Below are positions 1-10,744 of a DNA stretch of 64,000 nucleotides, piece by piece (position 1 is the first letter of the stretch; every line of letters starts with the position of its first letter). This DNA is from Trifolium pratense (taxonomy: Eukaryota; Streptophyta; Magnoliopsida; Fabales; Fabaceae), in contig NC_060063.1 of the NCBI RefSeq assembly GCF_020283565.1, positions 5,664,563-5,728,562 on the forward strand. Reading direction: 5' to 3'. The notes beneath the pieces are model-generated. The model was not told the DNA's origin. It made no database searches and worked only from the letters and a program-made list of their open reading frames with translations. Made by a program: the position numbers and the translations under genes.

Positions 1-608
1 ATTATCTATATTGTCGAACAAATCTCTTTCAATATAAGTGTAACGCCCCAAATTTATTAATTTGGTATTTTATGTTAATTTAATTAATTGGCATGTTTAT
101 GTATTATTTAGGATGTCTATTTATTGGGCTAGTGTTTGGTTATGTATGAGCCCATTTTAGTGGAAGGTAAAATGGTAATTTATGGCTATATGAGGTTAAT
201 TAAGGTCTAGATCGGATTGTAGTAGAGTAGTGCTTGACGGCGGAAGAAGACTGCTATAGAACCACCCAGAAGGGGCTTTTTGGTGGTGACGACGTCGTAA
301 GACTGCTATAATTGGATTAAACCTAATCTATATTGGGTTTAGGGATAACGTGTGGTACATAACTCATGTCTCATAAATTGTCAAAATAAAATAAAAAAAC
401 TCATGATGTCACATAAGGGAGAAACTTGTTGAAGTTAATTTGTAGCACTAATGATACCATTTTAAGTTTCATACATTACTAATAAGTTACACTTAGTCCT
501 ATAATTTTATGTAATATTTATGAAACACATACATATTTTACTTCAATGATACAAAATTATATAACTCTTAGTGAAAAAAAAATCAATATTTCATGATTGT
601 CTTGGTAA
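1..608. other. AT-rich flank with possible LTR start
   Basis: No gene is visible here. A TGTAACGCCCCAAATT string at 39 resembles the TGTAACACCCC start of many plant Ty3/gypsy LTRs, but no matching end or target duplication could be found, so the LTR reading is only a suggestion. The rest is low-complexity A/T-rich sequence leading into the Mutator-like element at 618. Confidence 0.3.
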
Positions 609-972
609 AAAAAATAAGGCTTAAATATGTCATTAGTCCCTGCACTTGTATCATATTTTGGTATTGGTCCCTGCATTTTTTTTTGTTTGGTTTTGGTCCT
701 TGCACTTTAAAAAAGATTTGCTTTAGGTCCCTGACGTTAGTCAACTGTTAAAAAAATGTGAAAAGTAACGGAGTGCCATGTGGCCAAATCATTTCATGCC
801 ACGTGGCACAATAAAAGAGTTATTTTTTAAATGCAAATAAATAAAATAATTAAAGGGGCGATGAAGGGGCGATGTGAAGAGTGAAGACATAAAACACAGC
901 AGGTTTTTTTTTTTTTTCTTTCCTTTTTAATCTTACGGTTACACTTACGCTTGGTATTATTTTTTTATAAGA

Positions 973-974
<2 letters not shown>

Positions 975-1013
<39 letters not shown>
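975..1013. repeat. (TTA)13 microsatellite
   Basis: Thirteen uninterrupted TTA units lie inside the Mutator-like element. This is a simple-sequence repeat with no sign of coding. Confidence 0.9.
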
Positions 1014-1015
<2 letters not shown>

Positions 1016-1097
1016 AAGTACTAACGGTCAGCTAGGGCGTGTTTCGCGTCTGTCTGTGTTTATTATGCAAACTTATGTAAAAATAAGAGTTTAAAGA

Positions 1098-1250
1098 ATA
1101 CGCACCGTCAGTGTAAATTAATTTTACACTGACAACCAATAAGAATGAATCATTCTTCCACATCATATTAAGAAAGTGGGGTTTAGTAGGGTGATGTGGC
1201 GGAAAACATGATTGGTATTGGTTGACAGTGTAAAATTATTTTAGTGCATA
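1098..1250. mobile_element. MITE relic nested in the Mutator-like element
   Basis: Degenerate inverted ends carry the motif CACCGTCAGTGTAAA on the left and its complement GACAGTGTAAAATTA on the right. The interior shares long stretches with the MITE at 42782-42957 in the opposite orientation, including 'gaaagtgggg' and 'ggtgatgtggcg'. Both are therefore copies of one family; this one is the more decayed. No target duplication could be fixed. Confidence 0.6.
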
Positions 1251-1978
1251 TTATTTTTTCTCAAATAATAATTATAATAACTAGCGCGGGCCATGCTTTA
1301 TGTAAAAAAAAAAAAAAAGATATGTCTTCTGATGTGAAGCCCCGATACTTTAAAAATGGTGAAGTATCGTGTCCGATACGTACTCGATATCGATACTCGT
1401 CTGATACTCTGATATTATGAAGTGTAACAGAAATTAGATAATAATAATATTAATTTCTGATACTTCTCCGATACTATAAAGTACTTTCCCTATATAATGT
1501 AATAAACATAATCAATTTAATTATTTTATTTAATTGAATATAAAAAATAATCCTTTTACAGTGCCACATGACATGAAATGATTGGGCCACATGGCACTCG
1601 GTTACTGTTCACGTTTTTTAAACAGTTGGCTAACGGTAGGGACCTAAAGCAAATCTTTTTTAAAGTGCAAGGACCAAAACCAAACAAAATAAAGTGTAAG
1701 GACCAATACCAAAATATGATACAATTGCAGGGACTAATGACATATTTAAGCAAAAAAATAATATCTCATGATTGTGGTTTATTTTTTGGATGGAAATAAA
1801 AAAGAAAATCTAGTGAAGCTAAATATATAATTCACTATAAAACATTTCTCAAGGGATTTTATTTGTACAAATGTACTTCAAATTCAAAAAATGTTTTCCA
1901 GGATTTTCTTAATAAAAAAAATGGTTTCAAAGGATATTCTATAGTTAAATATTGTACAGCTATAAATTTTATTGTACA

Positions 1979-3480
1979 AGACTATGTTATAATGATTTAC
2001 AACTCAATATTTTATAAGACTTCTTCATAATATTTTATATTCTGATGTTAGTAGCAACCTATAAGCCAACTTGAGAAAGAAAATTGTGTGACATTTAAAC
2101 CAACGTACAACTTTGAGACTTACTAATATTAATTTAAGTGAGGGAATTTTATGTTGACTTAGTGGTTTTTAAAAATAAATTATTAGGTAATAATATTATG
2201 TAAGAAAAAATTGAGAGTTGGGATCGGTCCTTAAAGAAAAAAAATCCAAGTTTACAAACTTGGAGTAAAAAGGATTAGAAGTAATTTTGATATGATTTTT
2301 TTTTTGTAATATTAGAAGTAATTTTTTTTGTACAAAAAGGATTAGTAGTAATTTTGAATGGATTTTTATGACGGCACCACTTCCACGCCGCCCCACCCTC
2401 CTCCCACCCTAGCGCACCGATATATCGCCACCTCTCTCCACCACGCAGAGCCTCTCCGGCCCCCAACTGCCAGTCTCCCAGCCACCTCACCATTTCAGAC
2501 TATATGTTATATTGATTTTAATCTCAATATTTTATAAGACTTCATTGTACATTCTAAAATTAGTAGCAACCAAAGTGACATTTGAAGGAAAAAAATAGTG
2601 ACATTTAAACCAAAGTATAAACCAAACCAAAAATAATAGTGTCTTACATATGTAATCAATGTCACATCATCAAAGACCAAAACATATACATGTATTTAAG
2701 GGAAAACTATATATGTAGAATTGATAAACAAAAATTATGTGAGGAGTTACTATTTCCATTTGTTCTAGTTCCAATTACAAGAGAAATTTTGGCGAAATAA
2801 AAAAATGATTTTAGAACAATATACAGAAATTTTGAATATATTATTCGTCTCTTTATAAATAAAAATTATACTATTAAGATGCATTTATTGCTTAAATGAG
2901 TTTTTACCCTTGTTTAAATTTTTTGTTTATTTTACTTTATTTTGGTTTCTTATGAAGATAGTTGAGAAACTCATATACATTAAATAATAAAAGTAGAAAA
3001 TTGCAAGTTCAAATCTACACACATAATATTTTAAATATCTCTCCAACTTTTATCATGTGAACTGTGATTTTAGTTAAATGAGTCTTTTTCTGTTTACTAT
3101 AAAAATATTAGTACTATGCTATAGGATTAGAAGTGATTTTTTTTTTTGGCACAAAGGATTAGTAGTAATTTTGAATTGATTTTTAAGATGAGAAAACCGT
3201 GTAAAAGTGACTTTAAACCAAAATTAGTAATCTTTGTAAAAAAAAAAAAAACAAAAAAACCAAAATTAGTAACTCCAATGTATATTACAAAATTAGTAAT
3301 TACCTATAAAACAAAAAAGAAGCAAATCAAAATTTGATGTGTCGACTTTGATCTCTAAGGAATCTCTAAGTATCTTTACATTTATTAATATTAATTTAAA
3401 TGAGGGAATTTTAGGTTGAATTATTTGGTTTGAGCTTACGAAAATTGAGGTTTGAGGGTCCGTCCTTAAAGATAAAAAAT
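1979..3480. repeat. Scrambled direct-repeat blocks
   Basis: The stretch is built from repeated pieces of one unknown element. The block with 'ctcaatattttataagacttc' occurs near 2006 and 2522. A block with 'gagggaattttaggttga' and 'ggtccttaaagataaaaaatcc' occurs near 2140-2250 and again near 3403-3482. A block with 'aggattagtagtaattttgaat' occurs near 2339 and 3159. A GC-rich pyrimidine strip at 2370-2490 resembles the strips at 12885-12970 and 15750-15840. No gene is seen. Confidence 0.5.
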
Positions 3481-4083
3481 CCAAATTTATACATTCTTGT
3501 AGAAAAATTAATTAAGAGAGGTGATGAACAGTTGAGGTCTAAGCAGAGGAGGCTCGCATGCATGTGTGAGGTGTGCGACGGCATAGGGCCTCAAAATTTT
3601 GAGGGCCTCAACTCAAAATTTTAAGGTCCTATAATATTACTTATATATTATTTACACCTATAAAATATCAGATGTATATTAATAGATTAATTTTTAGGCC
3701 CTAAAATAATAGTTATATATTGTTAATGTTCATAAATATCATGAGTATATATCAATATATTAGTTATCTATACTCGTAAATATAGTTCTAGTCCATTTTA
3801 ATCTTTGCATAAAATTTAATCTTAGATTATGATGTTCCTTTTTGACGTTATATTCAAAGATAATTATTTTGTATTTCTTGTTCCATTTAATTTAATGTAA
3901 GATTTAATATTGATAATTTATATGTTTACAAGAATGTTTTTTTTATATTATATGCAATTTAAATCGATAATTTTTTTAATTTTTTTTTATTTAGGGGCCA
4001 CTTTTATATTTTGCACAGAGCCTCATAAAACTCGGAGACGCCACTGGGTCTAAGGCTATAACACTTCTTGTTATGCATGTGCT
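3481..4083. other. Repeat-derived stretch without a gene
   Basis: The segment contains degenerate inverted pieces such as 'gggcctcaaaattttgagggcctc' spread near 3587-3612 and 'ggggccac' near 3995, typical of an old transposon. No reading frame with coding character was recognised. Confidence 0.35.
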
Positions 4084-4090
4084 TATATAA
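4084..4090 (+). promoter_or_regulatory. Possible TATA box of the small-peptide gene
   Basis: TATATAA lies 108 bp upstream of the ATG at 4198. Spacing suits a short leader, but TATA-like strings are common in this AT-rich window. Confidence 0.3.
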
Positions 4091-4197
4091 TCACTTCTAT
4101 TTCTTCAACCAATTAGTTTCACTTCTAAAATATAATCACTTCTCTTGCAAGCACAATTACAAAGCCATAGATTTCAAGCTCAAAATCTTTACGTGTT

Positions 4198-4401
4198 ATG
4201 GCTTCATGCAATGCAATTTTGCTTCTCATTGTATTTTCTTTCTATTCAATTGACACTCAACAATTGGAAAATGCAAAAGTAAGTGTACCTCACTCACATC
4301 TTTGCATATTATAATTTTTTAATACTAACATAAATTTTGTAATACTCATGTGCTTGTATCAGGTGTTGAATGAAAGTTTGGAGAATGTATCTCATTCATT
4401 G
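4198..4401 (+). CDS. Candidate small secreted peptide gene, first two exons
   Basis: Exon 1 (4198-4278) codes for 27 residues beginning MASCNAILLLIVFSFYS, a clear hydrophobic signal peptide. It ends in phase 0 at a strong donor (GTAAGT). A pyrimidine-poor intron ends with CAG at 4360-4362. Exon 2 (4363-4401) is exactly 39 nt, in frame (VLNESLENVSHSL), followed by another GTAAGT donor. Downstream, two related segments (4551-4610 and 4706-4755, both with 'gctcatgtaa') could be duplicated mini-exons, but no stop-bearing last exon was found. A signal peptide followed by tiny in-frame exons recalls some legume nodule-specific secreted proteins such as the nodulin-25 type; that link is speculative. 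It may be a decayed 5' end of such a gene. Confidence 0.4.
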
Positions 4402-4607
4402 GTAAGTGGTTAATGAATTTTATTTAGTATATCTTGTTAACTAAAGAAATTCACAAAAAATAATTCAACTCATAAGTCATACCATGGTGGATTTTGTTTT
4501 ATTTTGGGTCTTAATATCTTTAAGATAATTTTACTCATGACTATTTTGTACTTTTGTTGCATCATTATTGTTCGGGAAGTCTATAAAAAATAGTTGCTCA
4601 TGTAAGT

Positions 4608-4631
4608 ATATGTGTGTGTGTGTGCGCGCGC

Positions 4632-4662
<31 letters not shown>

Positions 4663-4683
4663 TGAGTGCGTGTGTGTGTGTGA
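4608..4683. repeat. TG/CG alternating microsatellite
   Basis: A run of alternating purine-pyrimidine: TG repeats, then CG, then seven to eight GCGT units, then TG again. It sits within or just after the putative third intron of the small-peptide gene. Such runs are known as potential Z-DNA formers. Confidence 0.9.
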
Positions 4684-6293
4684 GATAAACGCTTCTATTT
4701 TCACTTTTGTTACATCCTTACTTATGAAAAATGGTAGCTCATGTAAATATATTTTGTCATCTTTTTAAGTGATTTTAAGATTATTTTATACAAACTTTTG
4801 AATATTTTATTTTGAGAGATTCATATAAAGATAATTGGAAGTATTTTCATTTTTATTGTGAGCCGCAATTTTATATCTATTTTACTTTAGTAGTTTTCTT
4901 TTATTTGGAAATTGGTTTTTAACACTTTAGTTTATCATTTCTTTATGAAGAAATTTTAATGATTTGATGGATAAGCCGGTGCACATGCCATGTAAAGAAA
5001 GATAAAATTATTTATAAAATTGTTACTATTGTATTTTTTCACGTTATAATATAAAACAACGCATCACTAATAATAATGACATCTAGAGTAGAACCAAATA
5101 TATACATGTATATTTTGTGAAGAAATTACCTTGTAGAACTAATGCACCAGTTTTATGTTTCTAAAGGAAAAAAATTAAAGAATCCAAAGCTTAAAAGTCA
5201 AGGGTGCATTAAGAATAGAAAAAACGATCCCCAATTGAAGAGTTAAACATGTGGGCTTTTCCCTTTTATACTTGAATAAAATATTTTATTCTTAACATTC
5301 ATCAAAAGATTAATATTTGAGGTGGTTCAAAACCAAAACTTGTTGAGTTTTAATTTTTTATAAACCAATGTAGATTTTTTTAAGCCTAAAGGAACAATTT
5401 AGAAAAAACACACGGACCAAAAAATTTTATCTTTCTTATTAAAAATTCTAAAATTTTATAATCTATTCCAAAACTAACCTTTGGTGTATAGCGAATATGT
5501 TACTCTAACTAATGAATAACATTGAAATGCATTACATTTGATACAATTTAATAAGGTAAAAGTGGAATTGTTTAAATAATCAATAAACAATAAATTTAAA
5601 GATTATTTCTTATAAAAAGGATCAATTTTTTTTCTTCTAAATTGTTCCTTATAAAAAGGACCGGAGGGAATAGTTTTTAAAACAGAGAAATAGACAACAA
5701 TTTTGTAAAATAATTTTGCAAAACTGTATTATCAAACAGGTTTTATCTTTTCAAAATTTTAAAAACTAAAAATAGTTTTTTAGAACTAAATCAAATAGAA
5801 CCTAAATAATGGACATTTTTTTAACGGAATAATTGACATGTTATATGTAAGTATATAAACAAGATCATTTCTCTCCCGACCCCCTCATTTCTTTTCTACC
5901 CCTTGAATTTCCGTTTTTGCCAATGGGGAGTACTGCGATTATACGAACCGAAAGAATTTAACATGCTGATAAACTTCGGTAGGAGATAATTATTGCTTCC
6001 CTTTCTCTGTAACACAATTGAAATGCTGAAATAGGTAGAGCACTAAACCAGTTAAGCAAATCAAAATTTAACTTCTGCTACAACAAGGCTAACTTTAAAG
6101 ATAATCAAAAGTTAACACTTACAGGTTCAAAGAAATTAATTTTATAAATAGAAAGAATTAGTTGATTTAAATTGTTGTGTTATAATTAATTGACACAATG
6201 ATTAATTTAATTACTTTATTAAAAAGCGTATCACTGAAACAAAAATTCAAAATATTGTTGCTTAATTGATAAATATGATCATTTTAATTTTTT
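4684..6293. other. AT-rich region, no gene recognised
   Basis: Apart from the repeat of the 'gctcatgtaa' segment near 4706-4755, only low-complexity sequence and unrecognised repeat-like fragments are seen. No open frame has coding character. Confidence 0.4.
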
Positions 6294-7223
6294 TTAATAG
6301 TTAAAATTGTTAATTTCTTTATCGTTAAACATGAAGAAGAAGGGGTGCAATGTGTTTTTTTATAAGCAAGAAGAGAGAGGAGTGAGACTTTAACCACAAC
6401 AACTCACATCATGTGAGAAATTTTAATCTTATCATAAAAGGCATATTTTTACTATATATGTCATCATATTTCAATTCTAGTTTATAAAAATACATTTATA
6501 TATGTGAAAAACTTATGTAGATTAATGAACTTAAGCTACTGAAAAAGTTAATAAATGTATAATTTAATCAAAGTACAAATTTTAATATATAAATAATTAC
6601 AGTAGTAAAAATATTATTCATATTAACTTAAATAGGCCGGCCTAGAAGGTTAAATATTTTTTTAATGGCCTACAACCTGAGCTATTTAACTAAATAGGCT
6701 TATAAAAATATCTTGATCTGAGCCTATGCTAGGCCATAGGCCCATGCAGGTATATTGATGGATTATATTAATTACGACATCGACATATTGTCAAAAAAAT
6801 TTATATTATAAAATAACTTTTTATAAAATAATTCTTTCTTTTTATATTATTAACTTATGTGTATATTAGTTTTTTTTAAAATTGTTTTATCAAGAACAAA
6901 TTTTTTGTGTATGATAAATATTTAAAATAAAATTAATAGTTAAAACTGTTAATTTCTTTATCGTTAAGCATGAAGGAGAAGGAGTGAAATGTGTTTTTTT
7001 AAGCAAGAAGGAGTCTGATGTTATCAATTTTGATTTTTCCTGTTGTAGGAGAGAGGAGTAGTATATACTGCAAAAATGTTTTAGAGTGAGACTTTGACCG
7101 TAACAACTCACATCATGTGAGAAATTTCAATCTTATCATAAAAGTCATATTTTTACGATATATGTCATCATATTTCAATTCTAGTTTATAATAATACATT
7201 TATATATGTGAAAAACTTATGTA
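6294..7223. repeat. Direct duplication, two copies about 640 bp apart
   Basis: Copy 1 is about 6294-6518 and copy 2 about 6935-7223. Both contain 'gttaatttctttatcgtta', 'caactcacatcatgtgagaa' and 'tatgtcatcatatttcaatt' in the same order. Copy 2 carries about 60 extra bases in the middle (around 7010-7080), so one copy has gained or lost a piece. The function is unknown; it is probably part of an old mobile element. Confidence 0.65.
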
Positions 7224-7562
7224 AGCATTTCCTTTTTTTTTATCAAGGTTACAAATATGAGTTGGATTTGTGTAAACAATGCTTATCCTAGTTAGTAGAG
7301 ATTTATGTATTTTTTTAAGCTTATAAATATTTCTCCTGTTTGACCATGAACAACAATTATGTAAGGAGACTTTTTGTCCAGCACTAAACTAATGAGAATC
7401 ATGCTTCAGTGAAATTAAAACCATAAAATTCAATAAAATAAAATTAAGACTAATAAACAGTAAATGAACTAATAAAAAGGCTAATCAGAGAAAAGTGCAG
7501 GAATAATAATATGATGTATAAACTAATTATGTTTGAAATAATGGATAATATTAATAAACACT

Positions 7563-7896
7563 TTGCATAAGTTGAATGAATTAACCCTTTCTTAAAGTCA
7601 TTGATTTCTGGTATGTCTTCATTAATAAGCAGTCTTGTACCATTCCATGCATTTGATACTTGTACAGGATAATTGTCTAAATATCCAAATAAAAAGTGGT
7701 GAAAAAATTTACAATGCAGAGAAACGACTATGATACTGTTCTTTTTTTTAATGTCGTTAGACACTTACCAACTGCTTGTGTCAAGTGTGCATTCTTGATG
7801 ATGACAATGATGGGGCAAAAGTCACTCCTATCCTTGCAAAATTCCATAAACTTTGTAGCCAAAGACTCCCACATCTTAACATCCGCTATGTTATCT
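7563..7896 (-). pseudogene. Fragment of RPA1-like (DUF223 OB-fold) gene
   Basis: On the minus strand, an exon at 7896-7769 reads ADVKMWESLATKF followed by a strand ending NAHLTQAV. It is joined in phase across a GTAAGT donor and TTTAG acceptor to an exon starting at 7676 (YPVQVSNAWNGTRLLINED, then PEINDFKKGL). The 'W-x-x-x-A-x-x-F' strand and the 'Q/V-S-N-A-W-N-x-T-x-L-x-I' strand are typical of the single-stranded-DNA-binding OB folds of plant replication protein A large subunits (DUF223). Only about 80 residues survive; no upstream start or downstream zinc ribbon was found, so this is a gene relic. RPA-like genes are carried by plant Helitrons, but no Helitron end was found around it. Confidence 0.65.
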
Positions 7897-9696
7897 CTAC
7901 AAAAAAAGTAGAGGAATTATCAAATATTAAAATGTTTTATCACCTTAACAGTCCTTGATATGTAGAATAGTAGAATATAATTAGGCAAATAACAAATCAA
8001 TACCTCATCAATGTCTTAGATGGTTAGAATAAATGTCTCCCATGGTTATAATAATGCATATTAAGTTGAATAACATGTTCTCTTTACATTACATACTAAT
8101 ACCTTGCATTGTGCTTATCTTAGCACCTTGCATTTTTCTTCCCTCAATGGTGGCCAATTGTTAGCAATGATAATCAATTTCCTTGCAAAACATTTAAAAA
8201 TGTTAACAAAAAAAATCCACAATAATAATCAATGAGTTTATCAAAGTACTCATAATTCAATAGTCATAAAAAGAACATGTTATAATATTGAGAAATCAAT
8301 ATAATCAATGCACTTAAATTTCAATCTCCAACATACAAAACAAAATGGAGGTGAAAAACAGAAAAAAATTATACCAAAATATGAGAGACAAAAGTAATGA
8401 AAAGAGATTTCACAAACCAAAGCAAACTCATAATAAAACTTAGGTAAAGTGGAACAAACTTCATTTTAATTATAACATATGTTCAAAGTTTAATCTTTGA
8501 AAACAAAGTTTAATCTTGAAATCTAAACTCCAACTTTGAAAAATATGTTATGAAGTCACAATATTCTATTTAAAATTCTATTTCATGATGGATCTCAACG
8601 TCACAATAGAAATTTACCTTTTGCATCACAATTTCCATCGAAGAAGTAGCTCCGTTCACCTTAAAAAATAAAAATAAACACTCTATTAATGAAACATTTC
8701 GCGTTCAAATAGAGATAACGAAACGCGCGTTAATGTATTGCAAAGTTAGTAAATAAACACTTAGGTGTAAGGAGGAACAACGAAAAAGAACAAAACCTGT
8801 TGATCTTTAGCCTCCATTTCTTCAACCTGTATTCGAGTAAGAAAAAAAAATTCATTAATAGTAAAAATTTCATTTCTTCAACCTGCTGATTTTTGTTAGA
8901 TATTTTATCAAACACATGGTGTGCGTGTATGAATCTGAAACAAATAACATAAAATTGTAATATGTAATTAAATTCTAGCATAGCAAATTCCAATAAGAAG
9001 AAATCACAAATTTTACACACACAAACAAAGATGATTTTATAGAAGAAAATGACTAACCCAATAGTTCTTCTTCCTTCCTTTGTATTATTCTTCTGCCGAT
9101 CTTCTTCTTTCTCCGTTCTTTCGCCGATGTTGTTTTCTTTCTCGGTCTTCGATTGACTGTGAGAGAAAGCAAAAGAAAGAATGAAAAATGAGAAAGAAAG
9201 AGAGGAAGAGAGAACACGTGAGAACAAAGAGAGGAAGTGTGAAGTGGATCTTGGATTTGAGAAATCTAAAATTTGAAATTCAAAATAAAGTGAATGAGTT
9301 GGTGGGAGATAGAATATTATGTTGGGTAGTGTGAAACATATTTGTGAAATTCCCAAATTGGTCAAAGTTTTGCCCTCAAAGATTGAAATTGTTAGTGTAT
9401 TTAGCAAAGGGCGAAATTGTCATAGACGAAAAAGTTGGCCTTGGATGAATTAGAGAACTTTCATCCAAATAACCCCATTTTACCCTTACTTGAAGGATCA
9501 AACAAAAATGAAAAAAAATGAGACTAAAGGACAAAAAGGGTTTTTAAGCATCATCTTTCTTTCTTAGATTACTAGTAGATTGTGATAGTTGGAAGACCTT
9601 AGTAAGAAAGAACCATTATATTATTTAAATTTAAAATTTGAATTTAAAGTGAAGGGTAATTTGGACAATATAAAAAATTCAGCCCAAACTCACCTA
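7897..9696. other. AT-rich region without a convincing gene
   Basis: An open frame of 225 codons on the minus strand (9407-8730) is present. Its product is low complexity (S/F/L- and K/E-rich) and matches no family known to me, so it is not called. A short duplication of 'catttcttcaacctg' occurs at 8815 and 8870. Leader or intron material of the RPA relic may lie here. Confidence 0.4.
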
Positions 9697-9854
9697 TCTT
9701 TTATATATTGTTATAGACAACTATGTTATATACGCTCAAAAAAAAAAACTCCGGAAATGAAAATTTTGATGAAATAATCCCAAAAATCATTTTCTCTTTC
9801 CCGCTCCCAAAATCCCAAAACTGAATCGTCATTTTCATCATCTCTCTATCGAAA

Positions 9855-9960
9855 ATGGCGCCGCCAATGGAAGTGTTTGACGGCGGAGGTGCTGTGATAA
9901 GGCGAATAATCCGAACCTTCCGCTCTCATCTCAGACCTCTTCCACAAATCCCAACCTATG
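9855..9960 (+). pseudogene. Possible captured first exon of a host gene
   Basis: An ATG in good context opens 35 codons (MAPPMEVFDGGGAV, then RRIIRTFRSHLRPLPQIPTY) and ends at a donor GTATAC. The base composition is clearly GC-richer than its surroundings, as expected of a real exon. A likely acceptor (TTGCAG) at 10416-10421 continues the frame with VHPGKLETR and then a stop, so the transcript could code for only about 44 residues. Arg-rich and Pro-rich, it might be the start of an organelle-targeted protein, but I do not recognise the family. It lies 158 bp inside the left end of the candidate Helitron, consistent with gene-fragment capture. Confidence 0.4.
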
Positions 9961-10744
9961 GTATACTTCTTTTCTATAATCGATCCCTCTTTAATTATAT
10001 TTATTATTTTTAATTCAGATTTTGATTCGTTCTATTAGGTTAGTATAATTCTGAATTAAACATATAAGATTAGGTTTTCAAACAGAGATTCGGTAACTCT
10101 CTCTCGCGCCGCAATCTCCCAAAATAAGTCATAGTGTTGTTTCTTGCGTTGTTTAGAAGTTTATGTTAATTATTTAGTTCACTAAGAAATTCAATGATTT
10201 TTAAATTTAGGTTGATTGGAACGTGCAGTTTGTAGTTTGCAAATTATTTGTAGATTATGTAACTAGTTCAGATTTGGTTCCATGTACTTTTGGATTACTA
10301 GTTAGATTATGTAAATAGTTCAGATTTGATTCTTATGCACTAAAAAGATAACTATGATGCATTAGCACTCTCGCTGGCTTTAGAATGAGGTTGAATGTTT
10401 CTGTTACTTTTGAAATTGCAGTGCACCCAGGTAAATTGGAAACGAGATGAATACAGAGGTTAAACGAGCATCCCACACCCAAAAGGTTCCCCACATAGGT
10501 CTTCACCTAAACCCCCCAGTAACTAAGGTAAACGACGTAAAAAAAAAGCACCCATTTCTATGATTTTCGAAAGTCTGAAGATGAATAGTGGTTCCAAAGT
10601 CTATGTTTGACAAAATTTCATTTCCTATAGAATCTGATTCAAACATAGGTGGAATTAGTTGAATGACAACGATTGCCACATATCCATATCACTCATGATA
10701 TATTAGTGTATGGTTAGAAGGTAAGTTTGTGTTTGGAGTTATAG

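Larger units (their letters stand above)
618..1752. mobile_element. Non-autonomous Mutator-like TIR element
   Basis: Two inverted copies of about 192 bp bound this element (618-809 and 1561-1752). Both ends carry the motif GCTTAAATATGTCATTAG followed by several 'gtccctgca/gtccttgca' steps. The flanks carry a 9-bp direct duplication AAAAAATAA (609-617 and 1753-1761), the size made by Mutator-like transposases, although this one is A-rich and so weaker evidence. The left tip begins GG and the right tip ends A, a one-base mismatch. Nothing between the arms codes for a transposase. The interior holds a TTA microsatellite and a smaller MITE-like insertion. Confidence 0.7.

Noticed and set aside
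8730..9407. 225-codon minus-strand open frame
   Set aside because: Low-complexity, S/F/L- and K/E-rich product, no recognisable domain, no splice or promoter support; likely chance in AT-rich DNA.
9570..9590. ACTAG string as a reverse-strand Helitron 3' end near the RPA relic
   Set aside because: No hairpin lies next to it and no matching start was found, so the RPA exons could not be placed in a second Helitron.
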